From Leptolyngbya sp. SIO1E4 (GTDB lineage Bacteria > Cyanobacteriota > Cyanobacteriia > Phormidesmidales > Phormidesmidaceae): a stretch of DNA of 64,000 nucleotides. Location of the stretch: positions 2,356,001-2,420,000 of the forward strand of contig JAAHFU020000001.1 in the NCBI GenBank assembly GCA_010672825.2, read 5' to 3'. The notes beneath the pieces are model-generated. The model was not told the origin of the DNA. It searched no databases and saw only the letters and a program-made list of their open reading frames with translations. Positions 56,609-64,000 of this stretch are shown in pieces. The number at the start of each line of letters is the position of its first letter. The first letter of the stretch is position 1. The translations under genes and the position numbers were made by a program.

Positions 56609-56995
56609 ATGACACAAGGGTTAACCAGACAGACCCAGAACGACGCTTTTATTAAAGGGTTAGTGCACCATAGTCCACGCTCTCGTAACCCGGTAAAATC
56701 GTTTCGCCCATTTGCGAACCCTCAAGACGTTTCTGTTCATCCGGTGAACCCCCCATTGCGAGATGCTGCCTTACCTGGCTCTGGTGTCGTTGAACGAACG
56801 TCTGCCAGCCTAGATATCGAGCATGCGAGTCCTTTGACTCCGCTGCGACAACGGGATGCCAGAGCTCTTGATGAATTCTTTAAGGACGAGCGGATTCAAG
56901 AGATCACTTTAGACATTCACCGCAATTTAGCCCGCATGTATCCAGAACCCTGCTGGGAAGATGAACCCTATGACTTTTTACATGGGTACATCTAG
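56609..56995 (+). CDS. Small hypothetical protein
   Basis: About 128 residues from the preferred ATG at 56609 (MTQGLTRQTQNDAFIKGLV); a start 17 codons upstream is also possible. The first 80 residues are disordered and rich in Pro, Arg and Ser. The last 50 are ordered and acidic (ARALDEFFKDERIQEITLDIHRNLARMYPEPCWEDEPYDFLHGYI split: LDEFFKDERIQEITLD, RMYPEPCWEDEPYDF). I do not recognise it. The ordered tail makes a real protein likely. A large inverted repeat follows the gene. Confidence 0.6.
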   Translation: MTQGLTRQTQNDAFIKGLVHHSPRSRNPVKSFRPFANPQDVSVHPVNPPLRDAALPGSGVVERTSASLDIEHASPLTPLRQRDARALDEFFKDERIQEITLDIHRNLARMYPEPCWEDEPYDFLHGYI

Positions 56996-56999
56996 CGAG

Positions 57000-57104
57000 T
57001 TTAAATGCGATTGCTGATTTAGGGGATGAACCGGTCTAGAACCGTTGCTATTCAACGGCCCCTCCTATCTAAAGTCATCCCGAGGATCAGCAATGCCGTT
57101 TAAA
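57000..57104. repeat. Long imperfect inverted repeat with inner hairpin
   Basis: TTTAAATGCGATTGCTGAT...GGGATGA (57000-57029) pairs with TCATCCC...ATCAGCAATGCCGTTTAAA (57075-57104); inside it CCGTTG/CAACGG (57042-57058, loop CTATT) forms another hairpin. It lies between the hypothetical gene and ssb, convergent. It could be a bidirectional terminator or a small non-autonomous repeat. Confidence 0.6.
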
Positions 57105-57169
57105 TAAATAGTTGCAAGTCGCTGCTTCCTGCGCTGAGACCCAGCTAAAGCCCTAAACCTTACCCTCGG

Positions 57170-57631
57170 TTAAAAAGGAATATCATCGTAATCGACTTCT
57201 GGTTCAGCGGTAGTAGGGGCTGTTGCCGCTGGTTGAGGGGTCGAGGGAGCCGGAGCAGAAGGCGCTGGTGCCGTCGTAGAAGGGCTACCTGCTGCTGCAG
57301 TCGGCTGAGGAATCGATAAGGAACTTAGATCGGAGAGACGGTGAAGTTTCTGAGCTGTCAACTCTGCTTGCTTTTCTTTGAACCCTTCAGGGCGATCAAC
57401 GGTATTCATCGACAGACGACCTTCGATTAAGACGCGATCACCGACCTGATAGCGCTCTTGAATCTCCTGCGCGAGGTTTCCCCAGCCAATAACTTTCATT
57501 TGCTGGGGCGCATCTTCAGCCCGTAACCCTGGAAATGAGACGGTCAACTCAGCGATTGCGGTCTGATTATCTTGGGTATACCGTAGCTGTGGTGCCACGA
57601 TAATCTCAGCCATGAGCATACAGTGGTTCAT
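57170..57631 (-). CDS. ssb: Single-stranded DNA-binding protein
   Basis: 153-residue OB-fold protein with MAEIIVAPQLRYTQDNQTAI-type N-terminus, VIGWGNLAQEIQERYQVGDRV (broken: VIGWGNLAQEIQE, YQVGDRVLIEGRL), a Pro/Ala/Ser/Thr-rich linker and the acidic protein-docking tip DYDDIPF that recruits repair proteins. The ATG overlaps the TGA of the nucleotidyltransferase gene in an ATGA, and AGGAG lies eight bases upstream, so translation is probably coupled to that gene. The family has paralogues in cyanobacteria; this one keeps the tip and may be the main SSB or a secondary one. Confidence 0.88.
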   Translation of the reverse strand: MNHCMLMAEIIVAPQLRYTQDNQTAIAELTVSFPGLRAEDAPQQMKVIGWGNLAQEIQERYQVGDRVLIEGRLSMNTVDRPEGFKEKQAELTAQKLHRLSDLSSLSIPQPTAAAGSPSTTAPAPSAPAPSTPQPAATAPTTAEPEVDYDDIPF

Positions 57632-60171
57632 GATGCAGTCTCCTGAGGCGCTTGGTGAATTCCTTGCTCCTGCTCGATAAAAGCCTGGACACGCATGCGA
57701 TACTCGCGTAGTTGCTTCTCCGCCCAGTCTCTATCTTCGCTATTGACAAAGATGTGGACTAAGGGTTCCCCAGCATCGGGGATGATCAGCAGCCAGCTAT
57801 CTCTCGCATGATTCAGAATTTTAACGCCATCGATCAGTTCTAACTGCTCTGGGGGGTGGGTTTCGACCAGGTGGCGCATCAAAGCCCCTTTTACCGTCCA
57901 AGGGCAGCGTAAGGTCTGGAACCGATGAGAAATGCGAGGCAGTTCTGACCAAATTTGACCTAACGTATGCTCTTGCACCGTCAGCATTTCAATCACTTTA
58001 GCAATGCAAAACATGGCATCAAAGCCGGGGTGCAGCTGTGGAAAAATGAAGCCCATGTCGCTGCTGCCACCCAGAACAACATTGCTGTTCTCTTGACAGG
58101 CTTCCATCAGCGCGGTGGGGTTTACCTTCGTGCGAATCACTTGCCCATCGTGGCGACGGGCAATATGCTCGATCGCTCCAGTGGCTTGCACTGGCACCAC
58201 AACGGTTCCCCGAGGATTAGCCGTCAATACCATATGGGTCATGAGAGCCGTTAGGGTCTCACCCCGAATAGGGGTTCCGACTTCATCCACCAGGATGAAT
58301 TGCTCTCCGTTGGCAGAAACTTGTACGCCGAACGTTGCCTGCAGAGCTTGAACGACCTGCCCTAATTGTCCTAGCATCGCCTCTCTTTCTGGGGTTGAGG
58401 GGGCAGTTTGGCTCAAACTCGCATTCAAGACGACTGCATCACACCCAAATTTGCCCAATAGCCGAGGCAGGACGGCCCCTGAAACGGCATACACATAATC
58501 GATGACAACTTTTGATTTGCTGTTGCGAACCGCTTCAACGTTGAGGTGGTGTTCAAAAGCGGTTGTGTAGGTATCGATGACTCGGCTTGGATAGGTGACC
58601 TGACCAATTTCATGGATCTGCGCTCGCCGTAAGTCTTCTTTAAAGTAAGCGCCTTCGATTTTCTTTTCTTTACCTTTGGGAATATCAATACCTTTACTGT
58701 CAAAAAATTCGATGAGGATATGGTCGGCTCGTTCAGGGTGGAGGCGAACATGGATGCCTCCGGCAACTCCTAGGGTCGGGATGACAGCACGGGCAACCGG
58801 AATCGCTGTAGCTTCCAGGTTCTGGATGTTAACCCCGACGGACATTAGCCCTGAAATCAGCGATCGCGACACCATCCGAGCAATACTGCGCTGGTCACGA
58901 GAAACGGTGACATGGGAACCTGGTTTTAGAGTTGACCCATAGGCAGCCCCCAGCTTGACGGCAAACTCTGGTGTGATGTCAATATTGGCCAAACCAGAAA
59001 CGCCCCGTTGGCCAAATAAGTTGCGTTGAGCTGTATTGCCCCAGATGAGATTAATGTTCAAGGTTGCTCCCGACTCGATTTGTTTGCTGGGCCATACCCG
59101 AACCTTCGGGCTAATTTGAGCCTCTTCGCCTACCGTAGAAAGTGCTCCAATCACAGCGCCTTCCAGCACATGGGCACGTCGATCAACCCGAGTGCCTCGG
59201 GAAATCACACAGGCCCGCAGGTGGGCTTCTTCCCCAACAATGGCTCCGTTCCAGATAATAGGCCGTTTCAAGTCGGCATCGTTGCTGACCGTCACGTTGT
59301 CCCCAATAATTGTGCCGGGTTCGATGTTGACGCGGGCTCCAATCCGGCAGTTGCTGCCAATCATGACAGGTGGCTGAATCTTGGCCGTTGGATCAATTTC
59401 TGTATTCTGTCCGACCCAAAAACCGGGGGATTTTTCAGTGTAGTAGTCAAACGTTGTGTTGACCTTGCGGTCTAACGCATCATATTGCGCTTCCCGGTAA
59501 GCATCTAAGTGACCGACATCACACCAGTAGCCCTCAGCGACATAGCCGAACATCGGCTCACCCTTCTCAAGCAACAGTGGAAATAAATCCTTGGAGAAAT
59601 CGCTTTCTTGGTCGCTTGGCAGATAGTCCAATACTTCTGGCTCTAGGATGTAGGTGCCGGTGTTGACCGTATCTGAAAAGATTTCACTCGTTGAAGGTTT
59701 TTCTAAGAACCGTTGAATACGTTGCTCGTTATCGGTGATCACCACTCCGAACTCAACTGGATTCGGAACATGGGCTAAAACCAGTGTTGCCTTGGAGCCC
59801 TTGGCTTTATGAAATTGAATCGCAGCTTGCAGATCAATATCTGTGACTCCATCGCCGCTAATGACCAAAAAGGTTTCGTCTAGCAGGTCAGCGATGTTTT
59901 TGACGCATCCTGCCGTCCCCAGGGGCTGCTCTTCTTCTACGGCGTAGGTCATTTGAACGCCAAAGTCTCTGCCGTCCTGGAAATAATCTCGCATGACATC
60001 GGGCAGATAGTAGAGGGTGGCGATGACCTCGTAAATGCCATTGCATTTGAGAAGATTGATGATGTGCTCAGCAATGGGACGGTTCAGGATGGGAACCATA
60101 GGTTTAGGCAAGTCACAGGTTAGCGGTCGTAACCGCGTGCCAGAACCGCCTGCCATTAACACTGCACGCAT
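57628..60171 (-). CDS. Sugar-1-phosphate nucleotidyltransferase fused to degenerate phosphomutase domain
   Basis: 847-residue three-part protein. Residues 1-240: nucleotidyltransferase with MAGGSGTRLRPLTCDLPKPM, GTAG and FLEKPS motifs, all intact. About 250-390: left-handed beta-helix (hexapeptide) repeats. About 395-840: phosphomannomutase/phosphoglucomutase-like fold. In that third part the catalytic-serine motif TASHNP is replaced by HVRLHPERAD (at 471-483) and the metal loop DGDxDR by SANGEQ (619-624), so mutase activity is unlikely. It probably makes an NDP-sugar (for example GDP-mannose type) for glycans, with a regulatory third domain. ATG 60171 follows GAGGAGGA. It is coupled to ssb by overlap. 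Confidence 0.88.
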   Translation of the reverse strand: MRAVLMAGGSGTRLRPLTCDLPKPMVPILNRPIAEHIINLLKCNGIYEVIATLYYLPDVMRDYFQDGRDFGVQMTYAVEEEQPLGTAGCVKNIADLLDETFLVISGDGVTDIDLQAAIQFHKAKGSKATLVLAHVPNPVEFGVVITDNEQRIQRFLEKPSTSEIFSDTVNTGTYILEPEVLDYLPSDQESDFSKDLFPLLLEKGEPMFGYVAEGYWCDVGHLDAYREAQYDALDRKVNTTFDYYTEKSPGFWVGQNTEIDPTAKIQPPVMIGSNCRIGARVNIEPGTIIGDNVTVSNDADLKRPIIWNGAIVGEEAHLRACVISRGTRVDRRAHVLEGAVIGALSTVGEEAQISPKVRVWPSKQIESGATLNINLIWGNTAQRNLFGQRGVSGLANIDITPEFAVKLGAAYGSTLKPGSHVTVSRDQRSIARMVSRSLISGLMSVGVNIQNLEATAIPVARAVIPTLGVAGGIHVRLHPERADHILIEFFDSKGIDIPKGKEKKIEGAYFKEDLRRAQIHEIGQVTYPSRVIDTYTTAFEHHLNVEAVRNSKSKVVIDYVYAVSGAVLPRLLGKFGCDAVVLNASLSQTAPSTPEREAMLGQLGQVVQALQATFGVQVSANGEQFILVDEVGTPIRGETLTALMTHMVLTANPRGTVVVPVQATGAIEHIARRHDGQVIRTKVNPTALMEACQENSNVVLGGSSDMGFIFPQLHPGFDAMFCIAKVIEMLTVQEHTLGQIWSELPRISHRFQTLRCPWTVKGALMRHLVETHPPEQLELIDGVKILNHARDSWLLIIPDAGEPLVHIFVNSEDRDWAEKQLREYRMRVQAFIEQEQGIHQAPQETAS

Positions 60172-60555
60172 TAGATCCTCCTCATATTGCAAGGGATAGC
60201 ACCCAACTCACACGAGAACACCCTTCATCCTGCTTGGGTCTTTGCTGAAAGCCCAAATTCAAGTGCGAAGGTGTCATCGCCTATCTTTACCATCCATGAT
60301 TTGACGTCGCAGTTGCAAGCAATATCTATCAAATAGCATAGATAGATGCTGCCCTCAGTCACTATCAAACGCTGCCTACATATCCCCTGTCTACCGCATG
60401 AACTTTATCGATGAAAGTTATGAGGGACACGGAGGGGATGGACTAAATTTCACTTCATATGAATTCAGATGAAGTCTTCAAGAACACTCTGCAGCCAACG
60501 TTGCTATTCTAAGAGGTAGAGAGACTGGTTACTGAAACGGATCAGATTTAAGACT
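60172..60555. other. Spacer upstream of the nucleotidyltransferase gene
   Basis: 384 bases between divergent genes. TATCTAT/ATAGATA (60323-60329 with 60338-60344) is a short perfect inverted repeat about 150 bases before the nucleotidyltransferase start. No ORF or RNA gene is seen. Confidence 0.4.
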
Positions 60556-60738
60556 ATGGCAAAGCTGCTTTTGATTGCGTTAGTGATTGCCTATGGAGTT
60601 GGCGCTTGGCGTTTTTGGCAGGGGTTTCATCGTACTAACTTTAGTCAGGGTAAAGTCTGGCTAACCTTGCTGTGGCCCGTTTACTTGATTGCAAATAAGT
60701 CTTACCGTGAGAACTTTAACAGGGCGCTCAAGGGCTAG
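60556..60738 (+). CDS. Small membrane protein, unknown function
   Basis: 60 residues with two hydrophobic stretches (LLLIALVIAYGVGAWRFW and VWLTLLWPVYLIANKSY) and a basic tail. The composition and the aromatic positions suggest a genuine small cyanobacterial membrane protein, but the family has no known role that I can name. The methyltransferase gene begins 47 bases downstream on the same strand. Confidence 0.7.
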   Translation: MAKLLLIALVIAYGVGAWRFWQGFHRTNFSQGKVWLTLLWPVYLIANKSYRENFNRALKG

Positions 60739-60784
60739 CATGGCAAGGCATCTGTCTTTTTAGCGTTCCTTCATTTCTGAATTT

Positions 60785-61465
60785 ATGGCCTCTAGTACTT
60801 GGGCTGAGCGTTTCGAAACTGTTGCCCAGCGATACGATCGTGAATATCGAGGGGAAACGGTCGAGGTGCCGGAGTCGGTTGAGGCGCTGCCTGTTTTCCA
60901 AGACTGGGTGGCGGGTAGTTTGGCTGCTCGAATTACGTCTCCTTTCTGGGAGATTGCCCAGCCAAAGAAGCGGCAAACCTGTTTAGACCTAGGATGTGGC
61001 GGCAGCTTTTTGTTTTATCCCTGGCGCGATTGGGATGCTCGCTTTTATGGTCAAGATATCAGCCCGGCAATTTGCCAAATGGTGAATGCCCGTGGCTCTC
61101 AGCTCAATTCCAAGCTGTACAAGGGCATGCGACAAGCGCCTGCCCATCAGCTTGATGGGTATGAACCGGGACAATTCGATCTGGCGATCGCCACTGGCGT
61201 GAGCTGTTATTATCCCTGGGATTATTGGGACATCGTGTTGTCAGCGGTCAAAAAGGTGCTGAAGCCAGAGGGTGCCTTCGTCTTTGACGTGATTAATCCA
61301 GAGAAAGAGCTGGCTGAGGACTGGGCCATTTTAGAGATGTATCTGGGGGCAGAGGTCGAACTGATGCCGTTGGCTGACTGGAAAAAGTCTCTGAAAGCTG
61401 CAGGGGTCAAGGTTAAAAAAGAGAAGGAAGGCGAGCTATTTCATCTCTTTAAAGTGGTGTTTTAA
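60785..61465 (+). CDS. Class I SAM-dependent methyltransferase
   Basis: 226-residue soluble enzyme with the Rossmann motif I CLDLGCGGSFLF, the acidic post-I residue in FYGQDISPAI, motif IV-like FDLAIATGVSCYYPWDYW and post-III VLKPEGAFVFDVINPE. The substrate is not evident. The N-terminal FETVAQRYDREYRG is typical of small-molecule methyltransferases. It precedes cobK by about 51 bases, but a corrin substrate is only a guess; the CbiE/CbiT/CobL signature is absent. Confidence 0.85.
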   Translation: MASSTWAERFETVAQRYDREYRGETVEVPESVEALPVFQDWVAGSLAARITSPFWEIAQPKKRQTCLDLGCGGSFLFYPWRDWDARFYGQDISPAICQMVNARGSQLNSKLYKGMRQAPAHQLDGYEPGQFDLAIATGVSCYYPWDYWDIVLSAVKKVLKPEGAFVFDVINPEKELAEDWAILEMYLGAEVELMPLADWKKSLKAAGVKVKKEKEGELFHLFKVVF

Positions 61466-61516
61466 GACAGTGGCGTTTTAAGACGGTTGTGCTTTAAGAC
61501 CAGAGGGTTTTTAAAG

Positions 61517-62356
61517 GTGAGTCTTGAGGGGCGGCTATGGCTGATTGGCGGCACCCAAGAGAGTCGATGGCTTGTGCAAAGAATTGTAAAGGGTTCTGCC
61601 TTCGCCCTGCGATCCGCGGATCGGTTGCCGTTTTTGATCTCGGTGACGACGGCGGCGGCCAGACAGCTTTATCCCGAGGTTGCTGAGGCGTCTGTTTGGG
61701 TAGGGCAGCTGACTGCGGATCAGGGAGATGCGTTTATTGCGTCCCATCAGATTGCGGCAATTTTGGATGCTTCTCATCCCTTTGCGACTGACATCTCTCA
61801 CTTGGCGATCGCTTTGGCCCAGCGTCATGGGCTGCCCTATTTGCGATACGAAAGGGCGCTGCTCAGCGAGCATGCTGAGACCCCATGGCAGGATGCTGCA
61901 GGGCGGCCTGGCAATGTGCTGTTGCCGCAGTTGACCGATGTGTTGACGGGTAACTATTTGAGGGGGGAGCGGACCCTGCTGACGGTGGGATATCGGATGC
62001 TGTCTTGCGTTGAGCCTTGGCAAGCCCAAGGGACGTTGTTTGCCCGCATTTTGCCCTCACCCCCAGCCCTAGCCGCTGCCCTAGCGGCTGGATTTACCCC
62101 AGATCGCATCATTGCGTTGCGTCCGCCGATGAGTGCCCCGTTGGAAAAAGCCCTATGGCAACAGTGGCGCATTACCCAGGTTGTCACCAAAGCCTCGGGT
62201 CTGGCGGGTGGAGAAGACCGGAAGCTGGCGATCGCGGCTGAGCTGGGTGTCCGCCTAATTCGATTGGCCCGTCCGCCGGTGTGCTATCCAGCCCAGACGG
62301 ATTGCCTGGAGGTAGCGACTGAGTTTGCCTTGAACCCCATCAGCAAGGATGGTTGA
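61517..62356 (+). CDS. cobK: Precorrin-6A reductase (CobK/CbiJ)
   Basis: NAD(P)H-dependent reductase of cobalamin ring synthesis. About 280 residues with the family N-terminus RLWLIGGTQESRWLVQRI, LDASHPFATDISHLAI, LRYER and the C-terminal VVTKASGLAGG. The start GTG at 61517 follows AGAGGG by nine bases and places the conserved GGTQES at the usual distance; a TTG ten codons earlier is less likely. No other cob gene is present, as usual for dispersed cyanobacterial cob genes. It ends before a cluster of hairpins. Confidence 0.9.
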   Translation: MSLEGRLWLIGGTQESRWLVQRIVKGSAFALRSADRLPFLISVTTAAARQLYPEVAEASVWVGQLTADQGDAFIASHQIAAILDASHPFATDISHLAIALAQRHGLPYLRYERALLSEHAETPWQDAAGRPGNVLLPQLTDVLTGNYLRGERTLLTVGYRMLSCVEPWQAQGTLFARILPSPPALAAALAAGFTPDRIIALRPPMSAPLEKALWQQWRITQVVTKASGLAGGEDRKLAIAAELGVRLIRLARPPVCYPAQTDCLEVATEFALNPISKDG

Positions 62357-62414
62357 TAGGGAACGGCTTGGTGCACGATAAAGCTGCCTGGTGCAATTGT
62401 AAAAATTCCTTTGA

Positions 62415-62439
62415 GATTACCAGGATACCCCTGGTAATC
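62415..62439. repeat. 10-bp perfect hairpin after cobK
   Basis: GATTACCAGG (62415-62424) with CCTGGTAATC (62430-62439), loop ATACC. It precedes the GC-rich terminator and may slow or process the cobK message. Confidence 0.6.
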
Positions 62440-62499
62440 GACAGAGGGCTTTGAGCAGACCTCTTTGGGGGGATTGACTAGCATTCCCTGGGGTAAAAA

Positions 62500-62523
62500 G
62501 ACCCCCAAAAAAATGGGGGTTTT
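62500..62523. terminator. Intrinsic terminator after cobK
   Basis: ACCCCCA/TGGGGGT stem (62501-62520) with a six-base A loop, ending in TTTT. It lies about 145 bases after the cobK stop and before the phosphatase promoter. Confidence 0.75.
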
Positions 62524-62549
62524 CCACCCTCCGAATCTATGCGATCGCT

Positions 62550-62593
62550 TTCAGTGGGTAATGCTATGCTTAATCCCCAATATGCCCACTGAA
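62550..62593. repeat. Inverted repeat in leader of PP2C gene
   Basis: TTCAGTGGG (62550-62558) pairs perfectly with CCCACTGAA (62585-62593), 26-base loop, 48 bases before the phosphatase start. It could be an RNA leader hairpin or an operator. Confidence 0.45.
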
Positions 62594-62640
62594 TTACTGA
62601 ATACGGTGGGTGCAAATGCAGCCGTGCTTCTGGAGCGCCC

Positions 62641-64000
62641 ATGACCGCACTGCCTATACCGCCTGGCTCATCAAATTCGTCGGGTCAGGAGACCCGACCG
62701 GAAGCAACCCCGGCGTTTGCGCTTAAAGAATTGGTTGCTCGTCTCCAGCGTGAACAGTTCAAAATTCAAGATCTCCTGAGCTCCCTTGGATTTGCCCTGC
62801 GGAGCCTCAATAACTTAAATCAGTTTCTAGAACTCATCCCGATGATTGCGAGTCGGGTGACTGATGCTACCGGGGGGGCGCTGATTCTATTTCGTCCAGA
62901 TGGTCAAATACGCCTTGAGAGACTGCACTGCCAAAGCGATGAGAGTTGTCAGGAAGTCAAAATGGCTTTAGAGGCTGCGACCCGGCAAGTCACAGCAGCG
63001 TTTTCCCCTTCTGGTAGTGAAGTTGCGATCGCCCGAACGGCGATGCTATCTCTGGATCGCTACGTTCATCGCTATCTTGGCGCTAGCTTTCAAATCTTTG
63101 GCACCGCCATTATTGTGCAAAACACAGAGCGGGGCCGTCTTTATGTGTTTAGTCGAGAAGCGGATTACGCCTGGACGGATACCCGGCAGAAGCTGGTGCG
63201 CTTGGTGGCTGACCAGACGGCTGTGGCCATTGAAAATGAAGAACTCACGGTGGCGCTTCGGAAGAAAGAGCGCTTAGGGCGAGAGCTCGAGATTGGCTCT
63301 GAGATTCAACTGCAGCTGTTACCTCGAACGTTTCCCAATATTGATGGAGTCGATTTAGCGGCGCGATGTCAGACTGCGAATCAGGTTGGCGGTGACTACT
63401 ATGACTTTATCCCGACGACCTATGAGCAAATTCGCCATCCAGAGTCCCAAGAATCGGGCTTATCTCCCTGGAGTTTCGCCGTTGGGGATGTGATGGGTAA
63501 AGGAGTGCCTGCTGGGTTAATCATGACCATGCTGCGAGGGATGCTGCGGGCTGAAGTCATGCATAGTTATTCAGCGGCCCAAATTTTGCATCATCTCAAC
63601 CATGTCATGCATATCGATTTGGAAAACTCCAGTCGTTTTGTGACGTTGTTTTACGGTGAATACAACCCGAAGACGCGCACGCTGTCATACAGCAATGCTG
63701 CCCACAACCCGCCCCTGCTCTGGCGAGCCGCGACTAACGCCGTTAGCCGGTTAGATACGGTCGGTATGTTGTTGGGGTTAGATATCGACACGTCTTACTA
63801 TGAAGAGCAGGTTCAGCTCAATCCTGGGGATACCATCCTCTACTACACAGATGGGTTTACCGATGCTGCCAATGCTAAAGGCGCGCGCTTTGATGAAGAC
63901 AATTTAATCAATGCCCTCAAGTGGGCCTGTCGGAACCGCAACTCTGCCCAGGAGATTTTGGACTATCTGTTTGATATGCTGCAGCGTTTTGTGGGCCGCG
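62641..64000 (+). CDS. PP2C/SpoIIE-type Ser/Thr phosphatase with GAF domain, partial
   Basis: RsbU-like phosphatase that in other bacteria controls anti-anti-sigma partner-switching. My reading gives 453 codons to the window edge without a stop. A coiled coil (LVARLQREQFKIQDLLSSLG) leads to a GAF-like domain (about 60-200) and then the PPM phosphatase domain with GGDYYDF, VGDVMGKGVPAGL, NAAHNPPLL and YTDGFTDA, which supply the metal-binding Asp. Start ATG 62641 follows GGAG. The 3' end is missing. Partner anti-anti-sigma genes are not in the window. Confidence 0.9.
   Translation, partial: MTALPIPPGSSNSSGQETRPEATPAFALKELVARLQREQFKIQDLLSSLGFALRSLNNLNQFLELIPMIASRVTDATGGALILFRPDGQIRLERLHCQSDESCQEVKMALEAATRQVTAAFSPSGSEVAIARTAMLSLDRYVHRYLGASFQIFGTAIIVQNTERGRLYVFSREADYAWTDTRQKLVRLVADQTAVAIENEELTVALRKKERLGRELEIGSEIQLQLLPRTFPNIDGVDLAARCQTANQVGGDYYDFIPTTYEQIRHPESQESGLSPWSFAVGDVMGKGVPAGLIMTMLRGMLRAEVMHSYSAAQILHHLNHVMHIDLENSSRFVTLFYGEYNPKTRTLSYSNAAHNPPLLWRAATNAVSRLDTVGMLLGLDIDTSYYEEQVQLNPGDTILYYTDGFTDAANAKGARFDEDNLINALKWACRNRNSAQEILDYLFDMLQRFVGR

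Noticed and set aside
62357-62640. Cobalamin riboswitch near cobK
   Set aside because: The hairpins lie downstream of cobK and no conserved B12-box sequence is visible upstream of it.
1-64000. tRNA, rRNA, CRISPR and insertion sequences
   Set aside because: I looked for T-arm GTTCGAATCC-type sequence, regular spaced repeats and transposase motifs by eye and found none; a covariance search could still reveal a missed tRNA.

Overview
The window is ordinary chromosome from an oxygenic cyanobacterium. Plastocyanin, the photosystem II cytochrome c550 (PsbV), Ycf54 of the chlorophyll cyclase, an FtsH3-type protease, an LrtA-type hibernation factor and Pkn2-like kinases with TPR tails are all cyanobacterial, and the octamer GCGATCGC (HIP1) recurs throughout. 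Base composition looks near 50% G+C. The layout (loosely packed single genes, long spacers, no operon over about four genes) fits a filamentous Leptolyngbya-like lineage, but I cannot name the genus. I see no prophage, integrase, transposase, CRISPR array, rRNA or tRNA gene.

Left part (1-20 kb): a glycerate kinase cut by the window edge, an M1 aminopeptidase with HEAT repeats, a HAD phosphatase, a class IV aminotransferase, ftsH, a response regulator, lipA, pdxJ and ycf54. Then come a secreted two-lobe protein, a repeat-rich spacer, a membrane protein, two sugar/compatible-solute ABC permeases (GgtC/GgtD type) without their other subunits, petE, psbV, accD and a squalene/phytoene-synthase-like protein.

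Middle part (20-38.9 kb): prepilin peptidase, leuB, an esterase, hisC, a gene-free stretch of almost 1 kb with several nested inverted repeats (a candidate structured RNA), a lipoprotein, secG-gpmI, an ABC-F ATPase, yidD, a PPP-type phosphatase, a UbiB-family kinase divergent from recN, and a Na+/H+ antiporter.

Signalling block (38.9-46 kb, all minus strand): two paralogous Ser/Thr kinases with identical kinase spacing but different tails (TPR versus an NTF2-like domain), an MscS channel fused to a C-terminal DEP domain, and an FHA protein whose 3' end overlaps the channel gene. This is the most system-like arrangement in the window: kinase, phospho-threonine reader and membrane-tension channel in one direction.

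Right part (46-64 kb): ispH, an SGNH hydrolase, ychF, xseB and xseA, recA with a LexA-like box, a second FHA protein, glutaredoxin, hpf, lipB, ssb coupled to a sugar nucleotidyltransferase whose phosphomutase domain has lost its catalytic motifs, a methyltransferase, cobK, and a GAF-PP2C phosphatase cut by the right edge. With the two kinases, the two FHA proteins, the PPP phosphatase and this PP2C enzyme, the window is rich in Ser/Thr phosphorylation parts.
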